53,487 bases of DNA from an uncultured Muribaculaceae bacterium. GTDB lineage: Bacteria > Bacteroidota > Bacteroidia > Bacteroidales > Muribaculaceae. Positions 1-6,532 of the stretch are shown in pieces. The position numbers and the translations under genes are program-made. Every line of letters begins with the position of its first letter. Positions within the stretch are counted from its first letter, which is position 1. The stretch covers positions 1-53,487 of the forward strand of contig CANQQE010000024.1 of NCBI GenBank assembly GCA_947625935.1, read 5' to 3'. The notes under the pieces were generated by a model. It worked only from the letters and a program-made list of their open reading frames with translations, made no database searches and was not told the DNA's origin.

Positions 1-43
1 TTGTGAAAGTCAGGGCTTTGTTTTGTGTTTTACAACAGGTTGT

Positions 44-77
44 AAAAAAGAGGGCGCGTCTATTTTGACACACCCTC
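44..77 (-). terminator. Rho-independent terminator of the 104-349 gene
   Basis: Read on the minus strand, GAGGGTGTGTC pairs with GACGCGCCCTC (11 bp, two G-U wobbles), followed by a run of six T. The pairing is good only on the minus-strand RNA, which fixes its direction. It lies 27 bases past the stop of the small minus-strand gene. Confidence 0.8.
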
Positions 78-103
78 CGACACCTCAACGGAGGCTGTAA
101 ATA

Positions 104-349
104 TCATTTCCTCATGTTCCGGCAATGCTGCAAGACTTGCGCCGCATTGCAGAACCATTTGCCGTTTTGCACATTGTTAGGCTTATGTGCTTCAATCTTC
201 CCGGCGGCAATTAGGTCCTCCAATTTTTTAACACCGCCGACAATCTTTGCCGATAGATCTTTGCCGAAATATTCATTGGCCATAACGGCGAGAATATTCT
301 CCAATAGAATTTCTTTGGGGTTGACCGATGTAATCTGAAACTTTCCCAC
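104..349 (-). CDS. Small hypothetical protein, possible helix-turn-helix/DUF3853-like
   Basis: 81 residues, no signal peptide or membrane segment. The second half (KKLEDLIAAGKI, then NGKWFCNAAQVLQH) has the look of a small winged-helix excisionase-type or DUF3853-like protein, in which a helix and a short strand end with a residue pattern similar to FCNAAQVL; this is a weak resemblance and I do not assign a function. It starts 9 bases after the stop of the XRE regulator gene, so the two probably share one transcript, which ends at the terminator at 44-77. Such two-gene units next to a divergent cargo operon are common in Bacteroidales integrative elements. Confidence 0.6.
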   Translation of the reverse strand: MGKFQITSVNPKEILLENILAVMANEYFGKDLSAKIVGGVKKLEDLIAAGKIEAHKPNNVQNGKWFCNAAQVLQHCRNMRK

Positions 350-358
350 TTTGGCCGG

Positions 359-601
359 TTAATCAACGTGCAGATGAATGGGTCTGCCGCAATGGGGACA
401 TGTGATTGTTGTTCCGTCGGCTTTAGGAGCCTCGAACAGTTCTGCCACAGACACGCCAAGAGCAGAGGCGATTTGATTAAGCCTCTCTAATGTAGGATTG
501 CCGTTAAGAGATTGCGATAATGCGCCCTCACTCAGATTCAAACGGGCAGCAAGCTCTTTCGCCGTCACTCCCTTTTCTTTTAATAAGTCTTTTACTCTCA
601 T
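359..601 (-). CDS. XRE-family transcriptional regulator
   Basis: 80 residues from the start chosen here (MRVKDLLKEKG). A longer reading frame begins at 709, but its first 36 residues are not HTH-like and would read through the likely promoter. Residues about 3-58 form a classical HTH_3/XRE domain: AKELAARLNLSEGALSQSLN is the helix-turn-helix and LERLNQIASALGVSVAELF the supporting helices. The C-terminus holds a CPHCG motif that may be half of a metal site. It is transcribed away from the 797-1977 genes, and a palindrome overlapping their promoter (724-743) is a natural target, so it is probably the repressor of the divergent operon. Repressor function is inference from layout. Confidence 0.85.
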   Translation of the reverse strand: MRVKDLLKEKGVTAKELAARLNLSEGALSQSLNGNPTLERLNQIASALGVSVAELFEAPKADGTTITCPHCGRPIHLHVD

Positions 602-713
602 AGTTTCGATATAGTTAAACTCCGTTTTAAGTGCAAAAATAGGGTAAAATTTAGATGTGATGAAATAATGAGTGTTAAAAATTGGGTTAAACCTAAATTT
701 TAAGGGCATTTTA

Positions 714-745
714 TTTGGTAGATAATTTAGGGATAACTAAATTTG
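714..745 (+). promoter_or_regulatory. Bacteroidales-type promoter of the 797-1977 operon
   Basis: TTTG at 714-717, a 20 bp spacer, and TAAATTTG at 738-745. Transcription would start near 752, about 45 bases before the ATG at 797. Confidence 0.7.
724..743. promoter_or_regulatory. Candidate operator of the XRE regulator
   Basis: AATTTAG at 724-730 and CTAAATT at 737-743 form a perfect 7+7 inverted repeat with a 6-base spacer that covers the -7 box of the plus-strand promoter. Related words (TAAAATTTAG near 645-654, CCTAAATTTTA near 691-701) lie nearer the regulator gene. Position and symmetry suggest repressor binding; no binding data. Confidence 0.45.
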
Positions 746-796
746 CAACATCAAAATAAAGATAAACCGAAATTAACCCTCTAAAACCCCGGAACA

Positions 797-1129
797 ATGA
801 GCAACGAAAGAAAATCAACCCTCCGCAACGTGATGAGCCTCGCATGGCAGTTTGTAAAACGCAACGGCCTCTCGCTCTCAGAAGCCCTCACAATCGCATG
901 GCGCAATATCAAACTCCGCGCCGCTATGAGCAGCCGCATTGTACGCTTCTACTTCCGCAAAATAGACGGCACAATCCGCGAGGCTTACGGCACACTTGCC
1001 GAGCGTCTGACCCCGGCCACCGCCGGAAACTCAACCCGCCGGAACAATGACACGGTGCAGACCTACTTCGACACCGAGAAACAGGAATGGCGTTGCTTCA
1101 AGAAAGCCAACCTCCACGCCCTGAATTAA
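797..1129 (+). CDS. SH3-like beta-barrel protein of mobile elements (DUF2693-like)
   Basis: 110 residues. The N-terminal half is helical and basic (MSLAWQFVKRNGLSLSEAL). The second half has the strand pattern of the short 'SH3 beta-barrel fold-containing' proteins (DUF2693-like) often found in Bacteroidales phages and integrative elements: VRFYFRKIDGTIREAYGTL, a linker, then QTYFDTEKQEWRCFKKANL. Function in that family is not known to me. It is the first gene after the promoter at 714-745 and sits opposite the XRE regulator. The family call rests on pattern memory and should be checked against Pfam. Confidence 0.65.
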   Translation: MSNERKSTLRNVMSLAWQFVKRNGLSLSEALTIAWRNIKLRAAMSSRIVRFYFRKIDGTIREAYGTLAERLTPATAGNSTRRNNDTVQTYFDTEKQEWRCFKKANLHALN

Positions 1130-1211
1130 CAAATCCGGCAAGGATGGAACGGAGGGGGCAACCCCTCCGGCCATTCCGGCCACCTCATCAATACCGACCA
1201 ATCAAAACCAC

Positions 1212-1469
1212 ATGGATATGAAACAGAACAATCACCGCCGACCCAACGGCATAACCCGCAGACTCCGCCGCATGGAGGACAAGTTGGACGTAATCCTCTC
1301 CGACCTCAACCGCATACACGCACGATTGCTGACTATTGAACGACAGCAGCGGGAGGAGTTTGCAGACGAAGCGATTAACAAGCTCCAAGCCGCCGCGCAC
1401 TGCATGAATGCCATGGCCGACAAGGAACTACAATCAGTGAATAAACGCTATGGAACGCCCGGCATTTGA
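1212..1469 (+). CDS. Hypothetical small coiled-coil protein
   Basis: 85 residues starting MDMKQNN; an ATG two codons later is also possible. Residues about 15-50 have a heptad-like pattern (LRRMEDKLDVILSDLNRIH, then ARLLTIERQQREEF), predicting one long helix or coiled coil. No recognised domain. It follows the SH3-like gene by 82 bases and overlaps the sigma-like gene by 20 bases, which suggests translational coupling with it. A partner or anti-sigma role is conceivable from the overlap alone and is not supported by any motif. Confidence 0.6.
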   Translation: MDMKQNNHRRPNGITRRLRRMEDKLDVILSDLNRIHARLLTIERQQREEFADEAINKLQAAAHCMNAMADKELQSVNKRYGTPGI

Positions 1470-1977
1470 CAGATTGTTAACGGCTGCGCTTCCTGAGATA
1501 CAGCAGGCCGTCCAAAAATACGCTATCCTGTACAGACGAGCGCATGAGTGGGAGGATGTGGCGCAAACCGTGCTACTGAAGATGCTCCGGTTTGCCGACC
1601 AGTACGACCCCTACAAAGGGGATTTGGTGCCGTGGGCTTGCGTGATTATCATAAACACGATTAAAACGAGCGTCGCCCAAAAATCGGTCTGGCCGGTCAG
1701 GGAGGAGTTCAACGACCTCATCATAGACCGCACGCCGGCGCACGCCGACAGCAACCCGGAGGAACTGGCGCAGGCGGCTTTCATCCTCTCTAATCTCAAT
1801 GAGGAGGCGCGTTTGTTTGTCGAGGGCTACAACTATCCTGAAATAGCGGCCCGGCGTGGATTCAGGAGCAGGTCTACCGCAAGGGCGAGGATTGACAATT
1901 GCGGGGAACGCCTCAGCCGGATATTGGGCATAACCGCAAACAAGGGGAGAAGGACTAGGATGTATGCCAAAGTTTAG
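1450..1977 (+). CDS. Sigma-70/ECF-like RNA polymerase sigma factor of a mobile element
   Basis: 175 residues. Residues about 20-70 resemble sigma region 2 (RRAHEWEDVAQTVLLKMLRF, then VPWACVIIINTIKT), and residues about 105-155 resemble region 4, with a helix-turn-helix around EEARLFVEGYNYPEIAARRGF. Length fits the ECF group. The C-terminus is basic. The ATG at 1450 lies inside the upstream coiled-coil gene in another frame, so they are coupled. Family knowledge: ECF factors direct RNA polymerase to special promoters. Within a mobile-element module it probably controls element genes. No obvious anti-sigma membrane protein is next to it. A terminator follows at 2082-2120. Confidence 0.75.
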   Translation: MERPAFDRLLTAALPEIQQAVQKYAILYRRAHEWEDVAQTVLLKMLRFADQYDPYKGDLVPWACVIIINTIKTSVAQKSVWPVREEFNDLIIDRTPAHADSNPEELAQAAFILSNLNEEARLFVEGYNYPEIAARRGFRSRSTARARIDNCGERLSRILGITANKGRRTRMYAKV

Positions 1978-2081
1978 GATAATTATTGCCAACAAAATGA
2001 ACATTCAGCGATGTCGATAGTAACAATAGTGTCAGCCGTTCATCATCGAAACATCATCAGCGGTTGACGATGTGATGAAGT

Positions 2082-2120
2082 GAGCCTATTCCGTTCCGGG
2101 GGTAGGCTCTTTCTTTTTTT
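2082..2120 (+). terminator. Rho-independent terminator after the sigma-like gene
   Basis: GAGCCTA (2082-2088) pairs with TAGGCTC (2103-2109) and is followed by TTTCTTTTTTT. It separates the sigma-like gene from the alpha-CTD-like gene. Confidence 0.8.
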
Positions 2121-2152
2121 GCCGTGTGCCGGAATCTAGCTAACTTAGGGGT

Positions 2153-2431
2153 ATGATAACAGAATCGACCGACCCAAGGCAAGCATACATAGATAAGTAC
2201 GAGGGGCCGACTCACCACATTGCGGCGTTGCTGGGGGCCTCTGTTACCATGTTAGACATACGCCCCCGGCTGTTATACCCGTTGGCCAACGCTGGAGTTA
2301 AGACTGTGGCTGATCTGTTACGGCTCTATCGTTCGGATTTGATGAGAATCCGCAATATTGGTGTGTCAGCAGCGGCCGAGATAGAGCAAATATTAGATAA
2401 TGCTGACTTAATGAATGTGTTCGCCAAATAA
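2153..2431 (+). CDS. Stand-alone RNA polymerase alpha-CTD-like protein
   Basis: 92 residues. From residue 33 on (MLDIRPRLLYPLANAGV, KTVADLLRLYRSDLMRIRNIG, SAAAEIEQIL) the sequence matches the helix-hairpin-helix layout of the C-terminal domain of the RNA polymerase alpha subunit: an LDIRPR-like start, 'AGVKTVADLL', 'L..IRNIG..AAAEI'. The rest of alpha (dimerisation domain) is absent. Such small proteins are seen in Bacteroidales elements. In alpha the domain contacts UP-element DNA, activators and sigma, so a free copy could compete with or bridge polymerase; that is inference. TTTG at 2118-2121 and TAACTTAG at 2141-2148 (19 bp apart) would put transcription start at about the ATG, so either translation is nearly leaderless or the true start is the in-frame ATG at 2249. 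Confidence 0.7.
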   Translation: MITESTDPRQAYIDKYEGPTHHIAALLGASVTMLDIRPRLLYPLANAGVKTVADLLRLYRSDLMRIRNIGVSAAAEIEQILDNADLMNVFAK

Positions 2432-2459
2432 TACTCTGCAAAGAGTGAGTGGTGTCGTT

Positions 2460-2481
2460 TGTTTATACCCTGTTTATACCC
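2460..2481. repeat. Two tandem 11-bp copies of TGTTTATACCC
   Basis: TGTTTATACCC occurs at 2460-2470 and again directly at 2471-2481, about 50 bases from the 3' end of tRNA-Leu and beyond the last element gene. Position and iteration resemble arm-type integrase or excisionase sites, but no integrase gene is in view. Confidence 0.6.
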
Positions 2482-2490
2482 AAGAAAGTA

Positions 2491-2528
2491 AATAAGGCTG
2501 AAACTCAATGAGCTAACAGCCTTATTTT
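2491..2528. terminator. Bidirectional terminator hairpin between element and tRNA-Leu
   Basis: AATAAGGCTG (2491-2500) pairs with CAGCCTTATT (2517-2526). T-rich tails follow on both strands (TTTTGT on plus; TTTACTTTC on minus). It probably ends the tRNA-Leu transcript, whose 3' end is at 2530. Confidence 0.65.
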
Positions 2529-2529
2529 G

Positions 2530-2611
2530 TACCCAGACCCGGGATCGAACCGGGATGGATTGCTCCACTGGTGTTTGAGACCAGCGCGTCTACCGATTCC
2601 GCCATCTGGGC
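2530..2611 (-). tRNA. tRNA-Leu (anticodon CAA)
   Basis: Minus-strand cloverleaf of 82 bases: acceptor arm GCCCAGA with TCTGGGT (one G-U at the end) and discriminator A; D-arm region GCGGAATCGGTAGACGC; anticodon stem CTGGT/ACCAG with loop CTCAAAC, giving CAA; long variable arm TGGAGCAATCCA typical of type II leucine tRNAs; T-arm CCCGGTTCGATCCCGGG. CCA is not encoded. Its 3' end points toward the mobile-element module at 1-2431, the usual orientation for tRNA-targeted integration. Confidence 0.97.
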
Positions 2612-2621
2612 ATTGCGGGGG

Positions 2622-2653
2622 CAAAGGTAGCGATTATTTTTTTATCGTGCAAC
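2622..2653 (-). promoter_or_regulatory. Promoter of tRNA-Leu
   Basis: On the minus strand GTTG (2653-2650), a 20 bp spacer, and TACCTTTG (2629-2622), 10 bases before the mature 5' end of the tRNA. Confidence 0.65.
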
Positions 2654-2778
2654 TATTTTTTCAGCCATGACTGATTCGCCCCCCGATATGGCCAATGATT
2701 TCCCGCTTGATACATGGCCTGCGGATGTCTGCGGGAACCTGTTTGTTGGACTGCTTGGTGAGATTTATTGACAATTAT

Positions 2779-2809
2779 TTTGCAGATAACGATAAATGGG
2801 CTATCTTTG
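2779..2809 (+). promoter_or_regulatory. Promoter of the first amylase gene
   Basis: TTTG at 2779-2782, 19 bp spacer, TATCTTTG at 2802-2809. The leader of about 70 bases ends in a stretch (2838-2890) that is nearly identical to the leader of the second amylase. Confidence 0.8.
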
Positions 2810-2887
2810 CGAAACCGATTGTTCAGATGTTAAAATCACTTACATTAAACTCTTTATAACTTTAAATCAATTCAAAACAAAGTGCAG

Positions 2888-5800
2888 ATGAAAAAAATTG
2901 CTAAGACGATTCTTGGCGGATTAGTCGCGCTTGCTTCTTTACAGGCGTCAGCGGCCACTTTTGTGGGTAACCGCTCTGATTTCCGTGACGAGACTATTTA
3001 TTTCGCCATGACGACCCGTTTTTATGACGGTGATCCCTCCAACAACTCTTACTGCTGGGACGGTTTGAAAAACGACGGCGACCCTGAGTGGCGAGGCGAT
3101 TTCAAAGGTCTTATTGAAAAACTTGACTACATCAAGGCTCTCGGGTTCACAGCCGTGTGGATTACGCCGGTAGTGGAAAACGCTTCGGGTCTTGACTACC
3201 ATGGCTATCATGCGTTTGACTTCTCGAAAGTAGATCCCCGCTATGAGAGCGAGGACGTAAAGTTCCAGAATGTCATCGACGAAGCCCATAGCCGAGGGAT
3301 GAAGGTGATTCTTGACGTTGTGCTGCAGCACACCGGCAACTTTGGCGAGGCTTATTTGTGCCCGATGTTCACGAAAAACTACAATGTGAACCAATCAAAC
3401 CACACCAAGACCATGAAAATCATCAAAAACGGCAAATTGCCCGATAATTACTGGTCGCTTCCCGCTGGTCGCCAGCACGACTCTCGCCTTAACAATATGA
3501 AAAATACACTCGGAAACGGTGGCGACCCGAATAACTACTGGCACCATGTCGGTCAGCAATGGGATTGGGACGACTATCGCCGTGTCTGGGGACAGATCGC
3601 CGGCGATTGTGTCGATCTTAACACCGAGAATCCCCACGTCTACAACTATATCATTGATTGCTACACCCGGTTTATAAATATGGGCGTCGACGGCTTCCGT
3701 ATCGACACCACCGGCCACATAGCCCGACTCACCTTTAACAAGGTGTTTATCCCGCGTCTGCACGCTGCCGCTGAGTCGGCGGCCGCAAAGGCAAAACGCG
3801 GCGGAACCCCGTTCTATATGTTTGGCGAATGTTGCGCCGTGTCTGAGGAGGCCATCTACCGCGGACAGCACTACAACTGCTCCCCTTGCTTCTATACATG
3901 GGCTGAGACCAAGGACTATGCTTGGGACGAGAATGAAGAATCGTGGAACGGCTTGACCTACTATGACTGCGACCCCAAGGCATACAACAATCACCCCAAC
4001 GGGGCGTCGGTCAACGCTCAGGGCACCGACTATGCCGAGCACCCCGCCTCGATCGTGGAGCAGTCAGACAACGCATGGCTTAACGGCAATGACTATCACA
4101 CCCCCGACTACTCAAAGTCATCCAATTTCAACGTGATTGATTTCCCTATGCACCAGCGTTTCCACGATGCTAAAAACGCTTTCACCGTGCGCAACGACGA
4201 CTACCTGTACAACGACGCCACATGGAATGTCACCTATGTTGACTCCCATGACTACGGCCCCAACGGATATAAGGTCGAGACTTTCTGCAAGGGTGAGGAT
4301 GTATGGGCCGAGAACCTCTCGTTGATGTTCACCTTCCGCGGCATCCCCTGTATATTCCAAGGCACCGAGTCACGTTTCCGCCGCGACCGCAACTACTGGA
4401 TTGACCAGGGTGCCAACCAGCCCCTCAAAGAGACATTGCGCGCCTACTATGGCGGTTACCTTACAGGCTCGGTAACCACTACCGATTTCGCTGAATATAC
4501 CGGTGCTACCGGAAACCTTGCCGCTACTCTGTCTCACCCGTTGGCTCAGCACCTGATGCGCCTCAATAAGATTCGTGCTGCCGTGCCCGCTCTCCGCAAA
4601 GGTCAGTACAGCGTCGACGGTTGCTCCGGCGAGATGGCTTTCAAGCGTCGCTATGTCGATTCCAACACTGATTCATATGCGCTTGTGGCCATTTCAGGCG
4701 ACGCCACATTCTCAGGCATCTTAAACGGTAAGTATGTCGATGCTGTGACCGGCGATGTCAAGAATGTCACCGACGGTTCTCTTTCCGTTTCTTGCCCGGG
4801 TAAAGCCAATATACGCGTATATGTGCTTGACACCGCGAAAACACCGGCTCCCGGTAAAATTGGCGAGGATGGCAAATACATCTACACATCGTCGCCCTCC
4901 GCTATCGAGCAGCCCGGCTATGACGGCAATGAGGAAGCTGACGACAACGTAACCGTCCGCGATACCGAGCCTTACAACCCGTCGGCCGGTGCTTCGGTTA
5001 AGTTCTCTCCTGCCGGTGGTAGCTTCCGTACCGAGACTCTTGAAGTTACGGCAACCCTCTCCGACGCTGTGAGCGGCTGGTATAAGGTGGCCGACGGGCC
5101 TCAGGTTTCACTCACCCCGGGCGATGCCAAGAAATTCACAATCGGTGGAGACATGGGCTATGGCGAGACGGTATCAGTTAGCTGGGGCGCAAAAGACTCC
5201 GACGGTCAGGATGCTTCAGGTACAGTAACTTACAAGAAAGTCGATCCCAATTCGATGATCACCGTCTATGTCACCGGCAAGAACGGCGCCGACATCTCAG
5301 GCACAAACCTTTACGCATGGAATGCCTCCGGGGCGCTTAACGGCGCATGGCCCGGCAAAGCGTTGACCGACGTCACCACCGTCGACGGCCGCGACTTCTA
5401 CTACGCCTCGTTCGACACCGAGAGCCTCAACGTCATCTTCAGCCGCGGCGGCGCGCAGACCGGCGACATCGAGGGCCTGACCGAGGACACCTACTTCGAG
5501 TACGACGGCGGTTCGAGCGCGACCAAGATTGACGTCCAGGTGTCTAAGAAGCCGAGCGTCAAAGCCAGCCCCGCGAGCGGCACCCGCTTCAACAACACGC
5601 TGACCGTCACCCTGACCCCCGTCAACGCGAGCGAGATCCGCTACACCCTCGACGGCTCGACCCCCAACGCATCGTCGCGCCTCTACAGCGCACCGATCGT
5701 GCTGACCGAGACCACCGACATCAAGACGTTCGTCACCAACTCCGATGGCAGCAACGTCCAGACGTTCAGCTACGTCAAGAGCGACACCCCCGCACCCCAG

Positions 5801-6298
5801 GGCTTCAACCTCTACTTTGACAACCGCAACAGCAACTGGAACGCCGTCTACTGCTACGTCTACGGCGGCACCGCCGGCAACGACTTCCTCGGCGGCTGGC
5901 CCGGCAAGCAGATGACCTACGACGCCACCATCGGCTACTGGCACTACTTCATCGACACCGACAAGGACATCACCGACGGCAACGTCATCTTCACCAACAA
6001 CAGCGGCGCGCAGACCGGCGACAATGTCAAGGTGGTCAACAACGGCATCTACAACGCCTCGGGCTACACCGGCCAGACCTACTCGACCGGCGTCAGCGAC
6101 ATAGCCACAGCGGGCGATGCTGTCAAGGTTTGGGTAAGCGGCGGAGTCGCCTACACCCAGTCGCCTGTCGACACCGTCATCACCATCATCCGTCTCGACG
6201 GCGTTATCATGACCCGCCCGGTTGCCGCAGGCATCCACGCCATCGACGACCTTCCCCACGGCTTCTATGTGATCAACCGCACAAAGGTTGTCATCTGA
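2888..6298 (+). CDS. Secreted multimodular GH13 alpha-amylase, copy 1
   Basis: 1136 residues from the ATG at 2888; a GTG two codons earlier is less likely. Residues 1-24 are a signal peptide (ends QASAA). Residues about 30-660 are a GH13 alpha-amylase barrel and C domain: DVVLQHTG (region I), GVDGFRIDTTGH with nucleophile D273, MFGEC with acid/base E314, and VDSHD with D455. All three catalytic acids are present. Then follow an Ig-like chitobiase-C-type domain (about 700-780), a CBM26-type starch-binding module (about 783-885, NLYAWN...GAWPGK), another chitobiase-C-like domain (890-960), a second CBM26-like module (970-1060, GGWPGK) and a type A sorting-like tail ending KVVI. From residue 781 on the protein is identical to copy 2. 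Likely role: hydrolysis of starch or glycogen outside the cell, perhaps surface anchored. Confidence 0.92.
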   Translation: MKKIAKTILGGLVALASLQASAATFVGNRSDFRDETIYFAMTTRFYDGDPSNNSYCWDGLKNDGDPEWRGDFKGLIEKLDYIKALGFTAVWITPVVENASGLDYHGYHAFDFSKVDPRYESEDVKFQNVIDEAHSRGMKVILDVVLQHTGNFGEAYLCPMFTKNYNVNQSNHTKTMKIIKNGKLPDNYWSLPAGRQHDSRLNNMKNTLGNGGDPNNYWHHVGQQWDWDDYRRVWGQIAGDCVDLNTENPHVYNYIIDCYTRFINMGVDGFRIDTTGHIARLTFNKVFIPRLHAAAESAAAKAKRGGTPFYMFGECCAVSEEAIYRGQHYNCSPCFYTWAETKDYAWDENEESWNGLTYYDCDPKAYNNHPNGASVNAQGTDYAEHPASIVEQSDNAWLNGNDYHTPDYSKSSNFNVIDFPMHQRFHDAKNAFTVRNDDYLYNDATWNVTYVDSHDYGPNGYKVETFCKGEDVWAENLSLMFTFRGIPCIFQGTESRFRRDRNYWIDQGANQPLKETLRAYYGGYLTGSVTTTDFAEYTGATGNLAATLSHPLAQHLMRLNKIRAAVPALRKGQYSVDGCSGEMAFKRRYVDSNTDSYALVAISGDATFSGILNGKYVDAVTGDVKNVTDGSLSVSCPGKANIRVYVLDTAKTPAPGKIGEDGKYIYTSSPSAIEQPGYDGNEEADDNVTVRDTEPYNPSAGASVKFSPAGGSFRTETLEVTATLSDAVSGWYKVADGPQVSLTPGDAKKFTIGGDMGYGETVSVSWGAKDSDGQDASGTVTYKKVDPNSMITVYVTGKNGADISGTNLYAWNASGALNGAWPGKALTDVTTVDGRDFYYASFDTESLNVIFSRGGAQTGDIEGLTEDTYFEYDGGSSATKIDVQVSKKPSVKASPASGTRFNNTLTVTLTPVNASEIRYTLDGSTPNASSRLYSAPIVLTETTDIKTFVTNSDGSNVQTFSYVKSDTPAPQGFNLYFDNRNSNWNAVYCYVYGGTAGNDFLGGWPGKQMTYDATIGYWHYFIDTDKDITDGNVIFTNNSGAQTGDNVKVVNNGIYNASGYTGQTYSTGVSDIATAGDAVKVWVSGGVAYTQSPVDTVITIIRLDGVIMTRPVAAGIHAIDDLPHGFYVINRTKVVI

Positions 6299-6317
6299 TA
6301 GCCGCCCTCTGACGATA
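5228..6317 (+). repeat. Long direct repeat, copy 1 (pairs with 8837-9926)
   Basis: About 1,090 bases that I read as identical to 8837-9926 (constant offset 3609). It begins at the Ig-like/CBM26 domain boundary and ends 19 bases after the stop codon. Sequence outside differs at once. Supported also by identical translations on both strands of the two copies. Confidence 0.93.
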
Positions 6318-6340
6318 TCAAGTCATCTTCCATACATAAT

Positions 6341-6378
6341 AGATGCGTCCCCGCCATCGCGGCGGGGACGCATCTGCT
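6341..6378 (+). terminator. Terminator of amylase copy 1
   Basis: AGATGCGTCCCCGCC (6341-6355) pairs with GGCGGGGACGCATCT (6361-6375) across a short loop; the following T tract is weak. Confidence 0.75.
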
Positions 6379-6421
6379 ATTTGGCTGATTATGGAAAAAT
6401 TGAAACATATCTGCCTATATG

Positions 6422-6453
6422 TTTGGTTTATATCTTGAATAATCCTATATTTG
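6422..6453 (+). promoter_or_regulatory. Promoter of the second amylase gene
   Basis: TTTG at 6422-6425, 20 bp spacer, TATATTTG at 6446-6453. The leader from 6480 to the ATG repeats the leader of copy 1 with one 3-base insertion. Confidence 0.8.
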
Positions 6454-6532
6454 CAGAAGTTTTGTGAAACAGGACAAATACTTACATTAAACTCTTTATA
6501 ATAACTTTAAATCAATTCAAAACAAAGTGCAG

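Noticed and set aside
2667-2771. 34-codon open frame between tRNA-Leu and amylase copy 1
   Set aside because: Too short, no homologue recognised, overlaps no promoter logic and stops before the amylase promoter.
5297-6259. 320-codon minus-strand open frame inside amylase copy 1 (and its twin at 8906-9868)
   Set aside because: It is antisense to a clear multi-domain protein. The strong C-ending codon bias of the sense gene removes stop codons on the other strand, and the translation is a low-complexity Val/Ala/Gly/Asp mix.
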